From contig JACKMC010000002.1 of NCBI GenBank assembly GCA_024235595.1, positions 124,001 through 188,000 on the forward strand: a DNA stretch of 64,000 nucleotides. The letters run 5' to 3'. This DNA comes from Zoogloeaceae bacterium (GTDB taxonomy: Bacteria; Pseudomonadota; Gammaproteobacteria; Burkholderiales; Rhodocyclaceae). The position numbers were made by a program, and so were the translations under genes. This document shows, piece by piece, positions 32,790 to 42,040 of the stretch (the stretch's first letter is position 1; each line of letters starts with the position of its first letter). The notes under the pieces are model-generated. The model was not told where the DNA came from. It searched no databases and saw only the letters and a list, made by a program, of their open reading frames with translations.

Positions 32790-34640
32790 ATGCCGCAATA
32801 TCGTTCCCGAACTTCCACCGCCGGCCGCAACATGGCGGGCGCCCGCGCGCTGTGGCGTGCAACCGGCATGAAGGACGGGGATTTCGAGAAACCGATCGTC
32901 GCCGTCGTAAACAGCTTCACCCAGTTCGTTCCGGGCCATGTGCACCTCAAGGACCTGGGGCAGCTGGTTGCGCGCGAGATCGAGGCGGCGGGGGGCGTGG
33001 CCAAGGAATTCAACACCATCGCAGTCGATGACGGCATCGCCATGGGCCATGGCGGCATGCTCTATTCGCTGCCGTCGCGTGAGCTCATCGCCGACAGCGT
33101 CGAGTACATGGTCAACGCCCACTGTGCCGATGCCATGGTGTGCATCTCGAACTGCGACAAGATCACGCCGGGCATGCTGATGGCGGCAATGCGCCTCAAC
33201 ATCCCCGTGGTCTTCGTCTCCGGCGGACCGATGGAGGCGGGCAAGGTCAAGTGGGAGAACAAGGTCATCTCGCTCGACCTCGTCGATGCGATGGTGAAAG
33301 CGGCCGACAGCAGTTGCTCGGACGAGGAAGTGGCCGCCGTCGAGCGTTCGGCATGCCCCACCTGCGGCTCTTGTTCCGGCATGTTTACCGCCAACTCGAT
33401 GAACTGCCTGACCGAGGCGCTCGGTCTGTCGCTGCCGGGCAACGGTACCATCGTCGCCACCCACGCCGATCGCAAGCAGCTTTTCCTCAAGGCCGGCCGC
33501 ACCATCGTCGAGCTCGCGCGCCGCTACTACGAGAACGACGACGCCTCGGTGCTGCCGCGTTCGATCGGCAGTTTCAAGGCCTTCGAGAACGCCATCAGCC
33601 TCGATGTGGCGATGGGCGGCTCCACCAACACCGTGCTCCACCTGCTCGCCGCGGCGAGCGAGGCGGGTGTCGATTTCACCATGCAGGACATCGACCGCAT
33701 CTCGCGCAAGGTGCCCTGCCTGTGCAAGGTCGCGCCGGCCGTCGCCGACGTTCACGTCGAAGACGTACACCGCGCCGGCGGCATCATGGCAATCCTCGGC
33801 GAGCTCGACCGCAGCGGTCTGCTGCATACCGAGCTGCCGACCGTGCACGCCAAAACGATGGGCGAAGCGCTGGCCCGCTGGGATGTCATGCAGGCCCACG
33901 ACAACAGCGTGTTCGAGCTCTACAAGGCGGCGCCGGGGGGCGTCCCGACCCAGGTCGCTTTCAGCCAGGACCGGCGCTGGAATGAACTCGACATGGACCG
34001 CTCGCACGGCGTGATCCGCGATCGCGCCAACGCCTTCAGCCAGGACGGCGGTCTGGCGGTGCTCTATGGCAACATCGCCGAGAAGGGCTGCATCGTCAAG
34101 ACGGCAGGCGTCGACGAGTCGATCTGGACCTTCAGCGGGCGGGCGCGGGTATTCGAGAGCCAGGAGGCCGCGGTCGCCGGCATTCTGGCCGACCAGATCG
34201 TTGCCGGCGATGTGGTGGTGATCCGCTACGAAGGTCCCAAGGGCGGACCCGGGATGCAGGAAATGCTCTACCCCACCAGCTATCTGAAATCCAGGGGCCT
34301 GGGCAAGGTTTGCGCATTGCTGACCGACGGACGTTTTTCCGGCGGCACCTCGGGCCTGTCGATCGGTCACGCTTCGCCGGAGGCAGCATGTGGCGGTGCG
34401 ATTGGCCTGGTCGAGGAAGGGGATATGATCGAGATCGATATCCCTCATCGCAGCATCCGGCTCGCTGTGGCCGACGACGAGCTCGCACGCCGGCGCGCGG
34501 CGATGGATGCCAAGGGCGCGATGGCGTGGAAGCCGGTCGACCGCGAGCGCTATGTGTCTGCCGCCTTGCAGGCCTATGCCGCACTTACCACCTCGGCCGA
34601 TACCGGCGCCGTGCGTGATGTGACCCAGGTACAGCGCTGA
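32790..34640 (+). CDS. ilvD: Dihydroxy-acid dehydratase
   Basis: 616 aa, the same length as E. coli IlvD and closely similar through its length as I remember it (PQYRSRTSTAGRNMAGARAL at the start). Fe-S cluster Cys are in CISNCDKITPGM and ACPTCGSCSGMFTANSMN. It converts 2,3-dihydroxy-isovalerate and its homologue to the 2-keto acids in valine, isoleucine and leucine synthesis. ATG 32790 is preceded by GGAG at 7 bases; a GTG at 32778 is less likely. A hairpin terminator follows. Confidence 0.98.
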   Translation: MPQYRSRTSTAGRNMAGARALWRATGMKDGDFEKPIVAVVNSFTQFVPGHVHLKDLGQLVAREIEAAGGVAKEFNTIAVDDGIAMGHGGMLYSLPSRELIADSVEYMVNAHCADAMVCISNCDKITPGMLMAAMRLNIPVVFVSGGPMEAGKVKWENKVISLDLVDAMVKAADSSCSDEEVAAVERSACPTCGSCSGMFTANSMNCLTEALGLSLPGNGTIVATHADRKQLFLKAGRTIVELARRYYENDDASVLPRSIGSFKAFENAISLDVAMGGSTNTVLHLLAAASEAGVDFTMQDIDRISRKVPCLCKVAPAVADVHVEDVHRAGGIMAILGELDRSGLLHTELPTVHAKTMGEALARWDVMQAHDNSVFELYKAAPGGVPTQVAFSQDRRWNELDMDRSHGVIRDRANAFSQDGGLAVLYGNIAEKGCIVKTAGVDESIWTFSGRARVFESQEAAVAGILADQIVAGDVVVIRYEGPKGGPGMQEMLYPTSYLKSRGLGKVCALLTDGRFSGGTSGLSIGHASPEAACGGAIGLVEEGDMIEIDIPHRSIRLAVADDELARRRAAMDAKGAMAWKPVDRERYVSAALQAYAALTTSADTGAVRDVTQVQR

Positions 34641-34662
34641 CCGCCCGCTGACCCGAAGCGAG

Positions 34663-34685
34663 GGCCGCCGCGAGGCGGCCTTTTT
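34663..34685 (+). terminator. Rho-independent terminator of ilvD
   Basis: GGCCGCC at 34663-34669, loop GCGA, GGCGGCC at 34674-34680, then five T. It begins 23 bases after the ilvD stop. Confidence 0.9.
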
Positions 34686-34851
34686 CATTTGCTTGGAAGG
34701 GTTGCCGTCGGATGCGGGCGGAACGATTCGTGCCGCCGGGCGTTCAAACCCAGGCCCGCATTTTTCGATTCGTCGTGTCGGGGCCCACCGTCGTGGCGGT
34801 GTGAGACATACGCGCTGGACCGCCTTTCGTTCACAGACCGGACAGAATCGA

Positions 34852-35256
34852 ATGAACGCTCACGTCAAGGAACGCGACACCATCATCGAGCGATACTGGC
34901 CTCTCGTGGTGCGGATGAGCTTCGCCCTTGCGTTGGCGAATCTGCTTGCAGCGGTCCTGGTGGCCATGGGTGGCGCGAGGATTCATCCGCTCTTCTCGGA
35001 CCCGCTGGCGTGGATGTTCTTCGCGGTGAGCGGTCTGGCCTTGCTGGCGCAGTCCGGCATGATGCTGGTGATGAGCCATTTCCTTTGGGGGGCCGGCGAT
35101 GCGAGAAATCGCCGTGCCACGCCGGCGGCAGCCTGGCTCCGCCTGCCGCTCGAGCGCTCGCACGACACAGTGCGCTTGCGCTCGCGCCAGCACATGCGCA
35201 GTCATCGTGAAATGGCCGCGCGACGCAGCGCAGGGCGGCCTTTCAGTCGGCCATGA
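34852..35256 (+). CDS. Small two-TM membrane protein, hypothetical
   Basis: 134 aa from the ATG at 34852. Two hydrophobic segments, about residues 18-40 (VVRMSFALALANLLAAVLVAM) and 52-75 (LAWMFFAVSGLALLAQSGMML), are followed by an Arg-rich tail. No family recognised. The 3' end overlaps the end of the convergent xpt-like gene by 14 bases, and the Arg/Ser-rich tail may be read-through rather than selected sequence. No strong ribosome site, so only moderate belief that it is real. Confidence 0.45.
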   Translation: MNAHVKERDTIIERYWPLVVRMSFALALANLLAAVLVAMGGARIHPLFSDPLAWMFFAVSGLALLAQSGMMLVMSHFLWGAGDARNRRATPAAAWLRLPLERSHDTVRLRSRQHMRSHREMAARRSAGRPFSRP

Positions 35257-35845
35257 CGACGTGCCCGTTCTCGATCGCCATCACTCTGGCCAAGGCAATC
35301 ACCGGTACCCCCATCGCTTCGAGTTCGGCCCTCCCGTGCTTGAATGCCTTCTCCATGATGAATGCCGCGGCGAGCACTTCGGCGCCCGCTTCGCGGACCA
35401 TCTCCACGAGCGCCGCGCCGGTGCGGCCGTTTGACAGAATGTCGTCCACCAGCACCACGCGCGCGCCTTCCCATAGGTACTTCTGGCCGATCACCAGGCG
35501 CGTCTCGCCGCCCTTCGTGGGCGATGGCACGATGCGCGAATAGGCCGGCGGCTCGATCTGCGGCGCGTATTTCTTTGCATAGACCATGGGTACATCGAGC
35601 GCGATCGCGGCGACCAGGCCAGGGGCGATGCCGCTGGCTTCGGCGGTGAGCACAAGCTCGGGCTCGAAGCCCTGCAGGCGGTCGCCGATCTCCTCCCCCA
35701 TGGCGGTCATGAAGGCCGGCTCGATGCGGTGATTCAGGAAGTGATCGATCTTGATGATGTCGTTCGCGGCGATCGTGGCCTCGTCGTGGATTCGTTTGAC
35801 GAGGGGCTGGAATGGCGCATTCAGCGCGGCGCTGGAAAGGGTCAT
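35243..35845 (-). CDS. Xanthine phosphoribosyltransferase-like protein
   Basis: 200 aa. It resembles B. subtilis Xpt: IIKIDHFLNHRIEPAFM, VLTAEASGIAPGLVAA, and the PRPP-binding loop VVLVDDILSNGRTGAALVEMV. It should join xanthine (or a related purine) to PRPP for salvage. The ATG at 35845 has no ribosome site; an upstream in-frame ATG at 35881 has GGAG at about 5 bases and would add 12 residues, so the true start may be 35881. Confidence 0.85.
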   Translation of the reverse strand: MTLSSAALNAPFQPLVKRIHDEATIAANDIIKIDHFLNHRIEPAFMTAMGEEIGDRLQGFEPELVLTAEASGIAPGLVAAIALDVPMVYAKKYAPQIEPPAYSRIVPSPTKGGETRLVIGQKYLWEGARVVLVDDILSNGRTGAALVEMVREAGAEVLAAAFIMEKAFKHGRAELEAMGVPVIALARVMAIENGHVVMAD

Positions 35846-35944
35846 GTTGGGGGGCTTTCGGACAAAGCCGAATGTTAGCATCGGCACTCCAAAACCTTCG
35901 ACTGTGGGGTTAAGATTCGCCACTTCGTTTCGCCACAAGAACGT

Positions 35945-36442
35945 ATGACCTCTCCTGCGTCAGCCCAACCCCTTTCCTCCGTTCAGCGCGTCGAGCAGGC
36001 GCTCGCCGAACTCGGAATCGAGACCAGCATTGTCGAGTTCGCGGCAAGCACCCGAACCGCAGTCGAAGCGGCCCGCGAGATCGGCTGCGATGTCGCCCAG
36101 ATTGCCAAATCCATCGTGCTGCGGGGGCTCGAAGACGACTCCTGCATACTTGTCATCGCCAGCGGCGCCAGCCGTGTGGATGAAAAGAAGGTCGCCGCCC
36201 TGATCGGGCAGCCCGTGGGCAAGGCCGACGCCGCCTTCGTGCGGGCCCGCACCGGATTCGCAATTGGCGGCGTCGCGCCGGTCGGCCATGCCGGACCGGT
36301 CACGGTGCTTGTCGATGAAAGCCTGTGGTCGCTGGACCCGATCTGGGCCGCGGCGGGCGCGCCGAACGCGGTGTTCTGTCTCAGCGCCGACGACCTGCAC
36401 CGGATCCCGGATATAAGAGTCGAGGATGTGCGGATCGGCTGA
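35945..36442 (+). CDS. YbaK/EbsC family aminoacyl-tRNA deacylase
   Basis: 165 aa. Family blocks are EFAASTRTAVEAAREIGCDVAQIAKSIVLRG, the Lys in QIAKS, DEKKVAALIGQPVGKADAAFV and GGVAPVGHAGP. Relatives (YbaK, ProX) remove mischarged amino acids, for instance from Cys-tRNA(Pro). Which substrate this one edits is not clear. Divergent from the xpt-like gene with a gap of about 100 bases. Confidence 0.88.
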   Translation: MTSPASAQPLSSVQRVEQALAELGIETSIVEFAASTRTAVEAAREIGCDVAQIAKSIVLRGLEDDSCILVIASGASRVDEKKVAALIGQPVGKADAAFVRARTGFAIGGVAPVGHAGPVTVLVDESLWSLDPIWAAAGAPNAVFCLSADDLHRIPDIRVEDVRIG

Positions 36443-36593
36443 GCGTCGGAAGCAGCTCGGTACGCTCGTGATGCAGGCCCTGGGGTTTGCCCGCCATCGC
36501 GCGCCTGGCTGGTCTGGCTGAGAGCTCACGGCTGCGATTGGCCCCGCCGAACGAAGCCCGAAACGACCGCAGTGAAGATCGGCCCCCTCGCGC

Positions 36594-38636
36594 TCAGCGA
36601 TCGAGCGGTTCGACGTCCACCGCCTGCGCCCTGACCGGCCAGATGCCTTTGCGGCTCACCGTGCCGCGCTCGATCACCAGCCAGCTCTGCTTGCCGTAGT
36701 GGGGCAGCGGTCGGGCCGCGGCTTCGAGGGCGGCCTTGTCCCGGGCAGCGATCACCGCCACCGGCTTGCCGCTGGCGAGGCGGAAGGTCCACATCGCGAC
36801 ATCGGCACCGGTGCTCGCTTCGGGCGGTCGCACGGGTAGCGCGTGGCGGATCAGCCACTGGTCGATTTCGGTGTCCGGCCCGATCACCAGAACCGCGGCG
36901 CCGCCTGGCGGGCGCTGCGCCAGTCGTGGGCTTGGGCGGTGGTCGAGCAGGCGGTCGGCGAGTTGCCGCGCCTGGGTGCCAAAGCGCTGATCGCCCAGCA
37001 CGAGCAACTCGGCGCGCGGGTCAAAGAGGACTTCGCGCAGGATCGGCGGCGCTTCGCCGCGAACCAGGCGGCGCAGCAGGCGCGCGTCGGGGTCGAGCAC
37101 CACGCGAGTGGCGTCACCCTGGCCCGGCAGGGTGAGGGTCTGCGTCGGTTGGTCGACGCGCACCGTCACATCCTTCGCGCCTTGTGCGGTGATGATGCGA
37201 AGCGGCACGTCGAGCTGGTAGGCGGGGCGGTCCTGGCCGAGCCTCACCTGCAGGTCGCTGCCTTGCTTGCCGGCCGACTCCAGCCGTAGCTGCGGTGCCG
37301 AGGGCCACCGCAGCCATTGCTCGAAGAAGACCCCGAGATCCTCGCCGCTCGCCTGTTCGAAGGCGTGCTGCAGGTCTTTCCAGCCCGCGCTCCTGAAGCG
37401 CCATTGCTGCCAGAAATCGCGCAGGCCCTGCTCGAAGGACTGTCTGCCGATTCGCTCGCGCAGCATCACGAAGAGCATCGCGGCATTGCCGTAACCGACG
37501 GCCTGCGAGGCGCCATGGTGGCGCGAGGTGAACTCGCGCAGGGGCATCGCACTGCCCGGTGGAATCGCGCTGAGGTCACGCAACCAGCCGCTGCGCATCT
37601 CGGCGGCCTTGTCGGCGCCGCTGTCTTGCGCATAGGCGTAGTCGGCCATGAAGGTAGTGAGCCCCTCGCTCCAGTTGCCGCTGGCGTAATCCGGATAGAC
37701 GCCGTTTCCCCACCAGTTGTGCAGCACCTCGTGACCGAGCGAGCTGTGACGGATGAAGGGCAGTCGCAGCACCGATTCGCCGAGATAGGTGAGCGTGGGC
37801 ATGCCGAAGCCGGTCGGGGTGGGGCTCGAAACCACGCTGAAGCCTTCGAACGGGTAGGGGCCGATGGCGGCCTCATAGCGCGCGATGTAGCCGGCGACCG
37901 AGTCGAGATAGTCTTTCGCGAGCGGGCCAAGGGCGGGCGCGAAGACGGTGCGCAGCCGCAGCATGCGGCCGTCGCTGCTGCGCAGCGAACGCTCGTCGAT
38001 GCGGTAGGGGCCGGCCATGAGGTCGATGCCCTCGCCCGGCCAGGGAAAATCGAAGCGCGCGCGATAGCCGTCGCGGCTGTCCTGTTCGTCGGCGAGCGTG
38101 CCCGGCACAAGACCCTTCTGGCCGGCCGGCAGCGTGAGCGTCAGCGTCCAACTGTGCAGCAGGGGATGCCCGTTTTGCACGAGGCGCGGATACCAGAACG
38201 CTGCGGCCGGCAGGAAACTGCCTTCGGGCGATGCCGCCGCGATTGCTGCGCCAAGGGTGTCGCGATGTTGCTGTTCGCGGTCGACCGGCGCCACGGTGCC
38301 GCGCCATGCGAGGCTCAGCGCGCGCCCGGGCGGGCCGGCCGGGACGCGCCAGCGCTGCAGCGTCCCGCCGCGTTGCGCCGCGCGTGCAAGCGGCCGTCCG
38401 TCAATGCTCACCCCGGTCGTCGCGAGTCCCGCTGCGAGCACGAGCTCGGTTTCCCCGGATTCCTGGATGGTCAGCCTCGCGGTGCCCGCAAGCTGCCTGG
38501 ATTGCGGGTCGAGGCTGATCGCCAGCGCCATCGCCACCGGGGCTTCGGGCTGCTCGCGGGCCTGCGCAGGCGGGGCGATTGCCAGCCAGGCCAGAAGGAG
38601 CAGGCCTGACAGGGGGCCGCGGGAGCGGGCGATCAT
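36594..38636 (-). CDS. M1-family (gluzincin) aminopeptidase-like protein, exported
   Basis: 680 aa with a signal peptide (LSGLLLLAWLAIAPPAQARE), so periplasmic or envelope-bound. The zinc site is HEVLHNWWGN near residue 301 and the third ligand Glu is in NWSEGLTTF, about 20 residues further on, as in M1 peptidases. The usual GxMEN motif is replaced by GFGMPTLTYLGES in the right place, so classical aminopeptidase activity is not assured. The last 200 residues form an extra domain without known motif. The ATG overlaps the stop of the ChaN gene (ATGA), so the two are coupled. Confidence 0.85.
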   Translation of the reverse strand: MIARSRGPLSGLLLLAWLAIAPPAQAREQPEAPVAMALAISLDPQSRQLAGTARLTIQESGETELVLAAGLATTGVSIDGRPLARAAQRGGTLQRWRVPAGPPGRALSLAWRGTVAPVDREQQHRDTLGAAIAAASPEGSFLPAAAFWYPRLVQNGHPLLHSWTLTLTLPAGQKGLVPGTLADEQDSRDGYRARFDFPWPGEGIDLMAGPYRIDERSLRSSDGRMLRLRTVFAPALGPLAKDYLDSVAGYIARYEAAIGPYPFEGFSVVSSPTPTGFGMPTLTYLGESVLRLPFIRHSSLGHEVLHNWWGNGVYPDYASGNWSEGLTTFMADYAYAQDSGADKAAEMRSGWLRDLSAIPPGSAMPLREFTSRHHGASQAVGYGNAAMLFVMLRERIGRQSFEQGLRDFWQQWRFRSAGWKDLQHAFEQASGEDLGVFFEQWLRWPSAPQLRLESAGKQGSDLQVRLGQDRPAYQLDVPLRIITAQGAKDVTVRVDQPTQTLTLPGQGDATRVVLDPDARLLRRLVRGEAPPILREVLFDPRAELLVLGDQRFGTQARQLADRLLDHRPSPRLAQRPPGGAAVLVIGPDTEIDQWLIRHALPVRPPEASTGADVAMWTFRLASGKPVAVIAARDKAALEAAARPLPHYGKQSWLVIERGTVSRKGIWPVRAQAVDVEPLDR

Positions 38637-39544
38637 CGCTGAGCGAGCCGATCGGATTGGCGAATGGCGAAGACGACGTCGGCCGCGCCGCTGACAAGGT
38701 CCTCGCAGTTGGTATCGGCATCCCAGGGGATCGCTGTGGCGATCGAGTCGATCCCGAGGTCGCGCAGTTGATGCGGAACGCCGAAGCCGTGGATGATATG
38801 CCCGGTACCCATGACGCCGACGGTCAGGCTGCCCGGCCTGGATCGCGCGGCCACGGCGAGTCCCTCTGCCATGGCGCGATCCCAGACCTGCTGGGCCTGC
38901 ACGAAGCGCGCGCTGCGGCCCTCGTCGACCTGCTTGCCCGGGGAGTGCTCCGCCATTACCGCGGCCAGCCAGTGACGATATGCCGCGGAGGGCGGCGCCG
39001 GGTCGCCGACGCCTTCGCGCAGCACCGCCGGCGTCGCCTGCAGGCCATCGCGGCTCACGGCACGGATCAGCGCGGGGTCGACGTTGAGCGCCCGCATCGG
39101 GATGGCATGCTCCCGTGCGAAGCGGAAAATGCCCATGTAGAGCTCCGGGTCGAAGCGCCAGCCCTCGCGCCAGCCGCTTCTGTCGAGAAACTGTGCCTCG
39201 CTGAGTTTGCCGGCGATCCAATCGTCGAGGATCGGCTGGACCTTGCGCGGAAACATCTCGAGGCCGATCTGCAGATCCGGCCGTAGTGCGAACAAGGCTT
39301 TCAGGGTGCCCAGTTGCCAGTCATGATGGGCCTGGCTATCGTGCGTTTCGCCCAGCAGCACGATGTCGTGGCTGGCCAGCTCGGCGATCACGCTGCTCGC
39401 ATCGCGCGGCTCGCCCTGCAGGTTGCTCCACCCCGCGTTTGGCAGGCAATGCACGGGGCTGCCGGTGGGGGGCGAAAGAAAGGCGCCGCTGCAGGACACC
39501 AGGCTCGTTGACAGCAGCAACAGGGCAGTAATGATGCGTTTCAT
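38633..39544 (-). CDS. ChaN family haem-binding-type lipoprotein
   Basis: 303 aa. The signal ends in the lipobox SLVSCSG. The ChaN (DUF399) core is clear: IVLLGETHDSQAHHDWQL near residue 60, QIGLEMFPRKVQPILDDW, ALNVDPALIRAVSRDGL, and VGVMGTGHIIHGFGVPHQL. ChaN of Campylobacter binds two haems in a dimer; a role in haem or iron handling is therefore a family inference. It is coupled to the M1 peptidase gene downstream, so the two may act at the same envelope site. Confidence 0.88.
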   Translation of the reverse strand: MKRIITALLLLSTSLVSCSGAFLSPPTGSPVHCLPNAGWSNLQGEPRDASSVIAELASHDIVLLGETHDSQAHHDWQLGTLKALFALRPDLQIGLEMFPRKVQPILDDWIAGKLSEAQFLDRSGWREGWRFDPELYMGIFRFAREHAIPMRALNVDPALIRAVSRDGLQATPAVLREGVGDPAPPSAAYRHWLAAVMAEHSPGKQVDEGRSARFVQAQQVWDRAMAEGLAVAARSRPGSLTVGVMGTGHIIHGFGVPHQLRDLGIDSIATAIPWDADTNCEDLVSGAADVVFAIRQSDRLAQR

Positions 39545-39650
39545 GATGAATGCATGGGTGCCGGATCGGAGTGTCGTGGTGTGACGCCGGTGATGGCCGC
39601 GGGTTCCCTCGTGCAGGGGCAAAGCGCTCGCGAGGAGATGCGGCTCAGGG

Positions 39651-40463
39651 TCAGGCCGGGCGCTGGTTGGCGGGTGCCAGGTCGTCGCAGTCGAGCGCGA
39701 GCGTGTTCTCCAGCAACGGGGTCCACAGCGTGAACTCAGCCGCTGAAATGGAGCCGGCGAGTTGTCTGCCCGCCGCAAGCAGTCCAGCAAGGAGCACGGG
39801 TGTAGCGGGCTGGGCGTCCACATCAGGGGCGCTGTGGTGAATCGCAATCGCGTCGGCCACTTCGTCCGGGAGTTTCCAGCTGCGGGCGATCATTGCGCCA
39901 ATCCCGGCGTGGCTGGTGTCGAGCAGGGTGTCCAATTGCAGCCCCAGCGCATCGATTGCGGTACTGGCGCCGTGGCAAAGCTGGGCGTGTTCCGGGTGCT
40001 GCCGCAGGAGCAGGGCAATGCCTGCTTCGTGGAGAAGCCCGGCGAGAAATGCGAGATCGGCCAGCCCGCGCTTGCTGGAGCGCCGCGCCGCCGCCCAGGC
40101 CTGCGTGGCCACGGTGTGGCTTGCGTTCCAGATCGTCTCGATGGCTCGTGCATCGATATCGGAGAACCTGAGCCGCAGCGCGGTGCTCGTCGCGACCGCG
40201 AGAACCTTGGTTTTTCCCAGCAGCACCACCGCTTCCAGAATCGTACGGCGCGGCCGGATCTGGCCGAATACCGGCGATGCGGCGACGCGGAACACGGCGC
40301 CGGTGATTGCCGGATCGAGCGCCACGACCGCGGCGATCTCGTCCAGGCCGCTGTCGTCGCTTGCCGAGATGCGCATGAGCTCGAGCAGGTGCGCGTCGGG
40401 CGCTGGCAGGGTGATGCCGCTCGAGAGTATCGCTTCAATCCGTTGCTGCCCGGTCTCGGCCAT
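39651..40463 (-). CDS. HDOD domain protein
   Basis: 270 aa, a single HDOD domain: AAVVALDPAITGAVFRVAASPVFG, RTILEAVVLLGKTKVLAVATS, LAFLAGLLHEAGIALLL and DEVADAIAIHHSAP. HDOD proteins are catalytically inactive HD relatives used in signalling and motility control. The true HD pair is absent (HEAG rather than HDIG). GGAGG precedes the ATG by 5 bases. It is 59 bases downstream of the GST gene on the same strand. Confidence 0.88.
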   Translation of the reverse strand: MAETGQQRIEAILSSGITLPAPDAHLLELMRISASDDSGLDEIAAVVALDPAITGAVFRVAASPVFGQIRPRRTILEAVVLLGKTKVLAVATSTALRLRFSDIDARAIETIWNASHTVATQAWAAARRSSKRGLADLAFLAGLLHEAGIALLLRQHPEHAQLCHGASTAIDALGLQLDTLLDTSHAGIGAMIARSWKLPDEVADAIAIHHSAPDVDAQPATPVLLAGLLAAGRQLAGSISAAEFTLWTPLLENTLALDCDDLAPANQRPA

Positions 40464-40522
40464 CCGGCCCTCCTGCAGCGAATTCCGGCCGGTCGGCGGG
40501 TGGTGTGGTCGAACTCCGGACA

Positions 40523-41149
40523 TCAGCCTTCCCTTACACGTGCCCGCTCGGCGGCGGGGCGTTGCCACTGCGCCTCGAGATAGGCATCGAGCCGGGCCTG
40601 TCCGCCGTCGATGCGCGCCGAGCGTGCCCACGCAAGGGTGTGGGCGGCGAGGATGTCTGCGCCGCTGAATCCGCTTTTCAGAATCGTCTCGCGCCCCTCG
40701 AGGTGTTCTGCGAGGCGTGCGGTGGCCCGTTGATACTCCCATGCGGCAGTGGGTTCGATGTTGCCGTGGCGTAGCTTTTCCGGCAGCGCGAAGCGGTGCT
40801 TGGCGATGGTCCACAGCGGTTGCTCGAGCTCCGCGACGATGAAAAAGCACCATTCGAAATATGCCGCCCGCTCGGCAGGGTGGTCCTGCCCTGGAACCAG
40901 CCCCGATTCCGGGAAGCGCTCGCCCAGATGGGTGATGATGGCAGCCGACTCGGTGAGGATCATGTCGCCATCTCGCAGCACCGGCACCTTGCCGCTCGAG
41001 TTGAGTTCGATCAACGGCGGCTTGCGGCCTTCTCCCTTGAACAGGTTGATCCTGACGTAGTCGTACGGAACACCGGCTTCCTCGAGTGCCCAGGCTGCGC
41101 GCAGGCTTCGTGTGTTGGGACATCCATAGAGCGTGAAGCGTGGCGACAT
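40523..41149 (-). CDS. Glutathione S-transferase family protein
   Basis: 208 aa. N-terminal thioredoxin-like domain with TLYGCPNTRSLRAAWALEEAG, the cis-Pro in SSGKVPVL and the glutathione gamma-Glu contact ESAAIITHL, then an all-helical C-terminal domain with SGADILAAHTLAWA. A GST of unknown substrate, cytosolic. Divergent from the LysE-type gene with a 72-base gap. Confidence 0.9.
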   Translation of the reverse strand: MSPRFTLYGCPNTRSLRAAWALEEAGVPYDYVRINLFKGEGRKPPLIELNSSGKVPVLRDGDMILTESAAIITHLGERFPESGLVPGQDHPAERAAYFEWCFFIVAELEQPLWTIAKHRFALPEKLRHGNIEPTAAWEYQRATARLAEHLEGRETILKSGFSGADILAAHTLAWARSARIDGGQARLDAYLEAQWQRPAAERARVREG

Positions 41150-41221
41150 GGCATATTTCGCAGAGTATGATGCGCTTCCGATTCTACGGCGCCAGCGCGT
41201 CGCGTAAAGGGGTTTCTCCAA

Positions 41222-41833
41222 ATGTCTTTCACGGTGTGGGCGGCATTCCTGTTGGCGAGCGTGGTGATTGCCGTTTCGCCGGGACCCGGCGCGGTCATCT
41301 GCATGAGCACCGGGCTGAGGCATGGCAATGCTGCGACGCTGCGGGTGATCGCGGGGCTGGAGGCCGCATTGCTGGTCCATTTGGCGGTTGTGTTCGCCGG
41401 ACTCGGTGCCGTGCTTGCGGCGTCGACGACTGCATTCACCATCGTAAAGATCATTGGCGCGGCCTATCTGCTGTGGCTGGGAATAGAGAAGTGGCGCGAC
41501 CCGGGCGAGGCCGTTGAGGGCGGGGGTGCCGCCGTCACGCGCAGTCTCTTTCTGCAGGGGCTGCTGGTCAATCTCACCAACCCGAAGGCGATTGTTTTCA
41601 TGGCCGCGCTGGTGCCCCAGTTCATCGATCCGCATGCCGTTCAATGGCCGCAGTTCGCAATCATGAGTGTCACCACGGTGGTGGTCGATACCATCGTGAT
41701 GTCGGCCTATGCGAAGCTCGCAGCCCGCTTTGCGCCCCTGCTACGCAGTTCCGCGGCGCTGCGCACCCAGAATCGTGTTTTCGGCAGCCTCTTCGTCGGC
41801 GCCGGCGCCTTTCTCGCTGCGTCGAGTCGCTGA
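41222..41833 (+). CDS. LysE/RhtB family amino acid exporter
   Basis: 203 aa, about six membrane segments. The family motif SPGPGAVICMSTGLRHG lies near residue 19, and GLLVNLTNPKAIVFMAALVPQFI is the second conserved block. It should export an amino acid or homoserine-lactone-like solute across the inner membrane. No clear ribosome site at the ATG (GGGG six to seven bases upstream). Confidence 0.92.
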   Translation: MSFTVWAAFLLASVVIAVSPGPGAVICMSTGLRHGNAATLRVIAGLEAALLVHLAVVFAGLGAVLAASTTAFTIVKIIGAAYLLWLGIEKWRDPGEAVEGGGAAVTRSLFLQGLLVNLTNPKAIVFMAALVPQFIDPHAVQWPQFAIMSVTTVVVDTIVMSAYAKLAARFAPLLRSSAALRTQNRVFGSLFVGAGAFLAASSR

Positions 41834-42040
41834 GATGTCTTGCTGCCATGCGGCGCCCCGTTCGCGCACCTCATCCCTGAATCATCAAATCGATCTTACC
41901 GTTTGAGGACCCTTTTGGCATAATCGGGCATCGGCGGGGCGGATCGCCTCCAAACGCTCTTCCGACGATCCTTCGTCGCGAAGTGCGCGCCTCATGTTGT
42001 GGGTGACGCGCAGTCTTTCCCGGCTGGTGCGGAGATCCTG

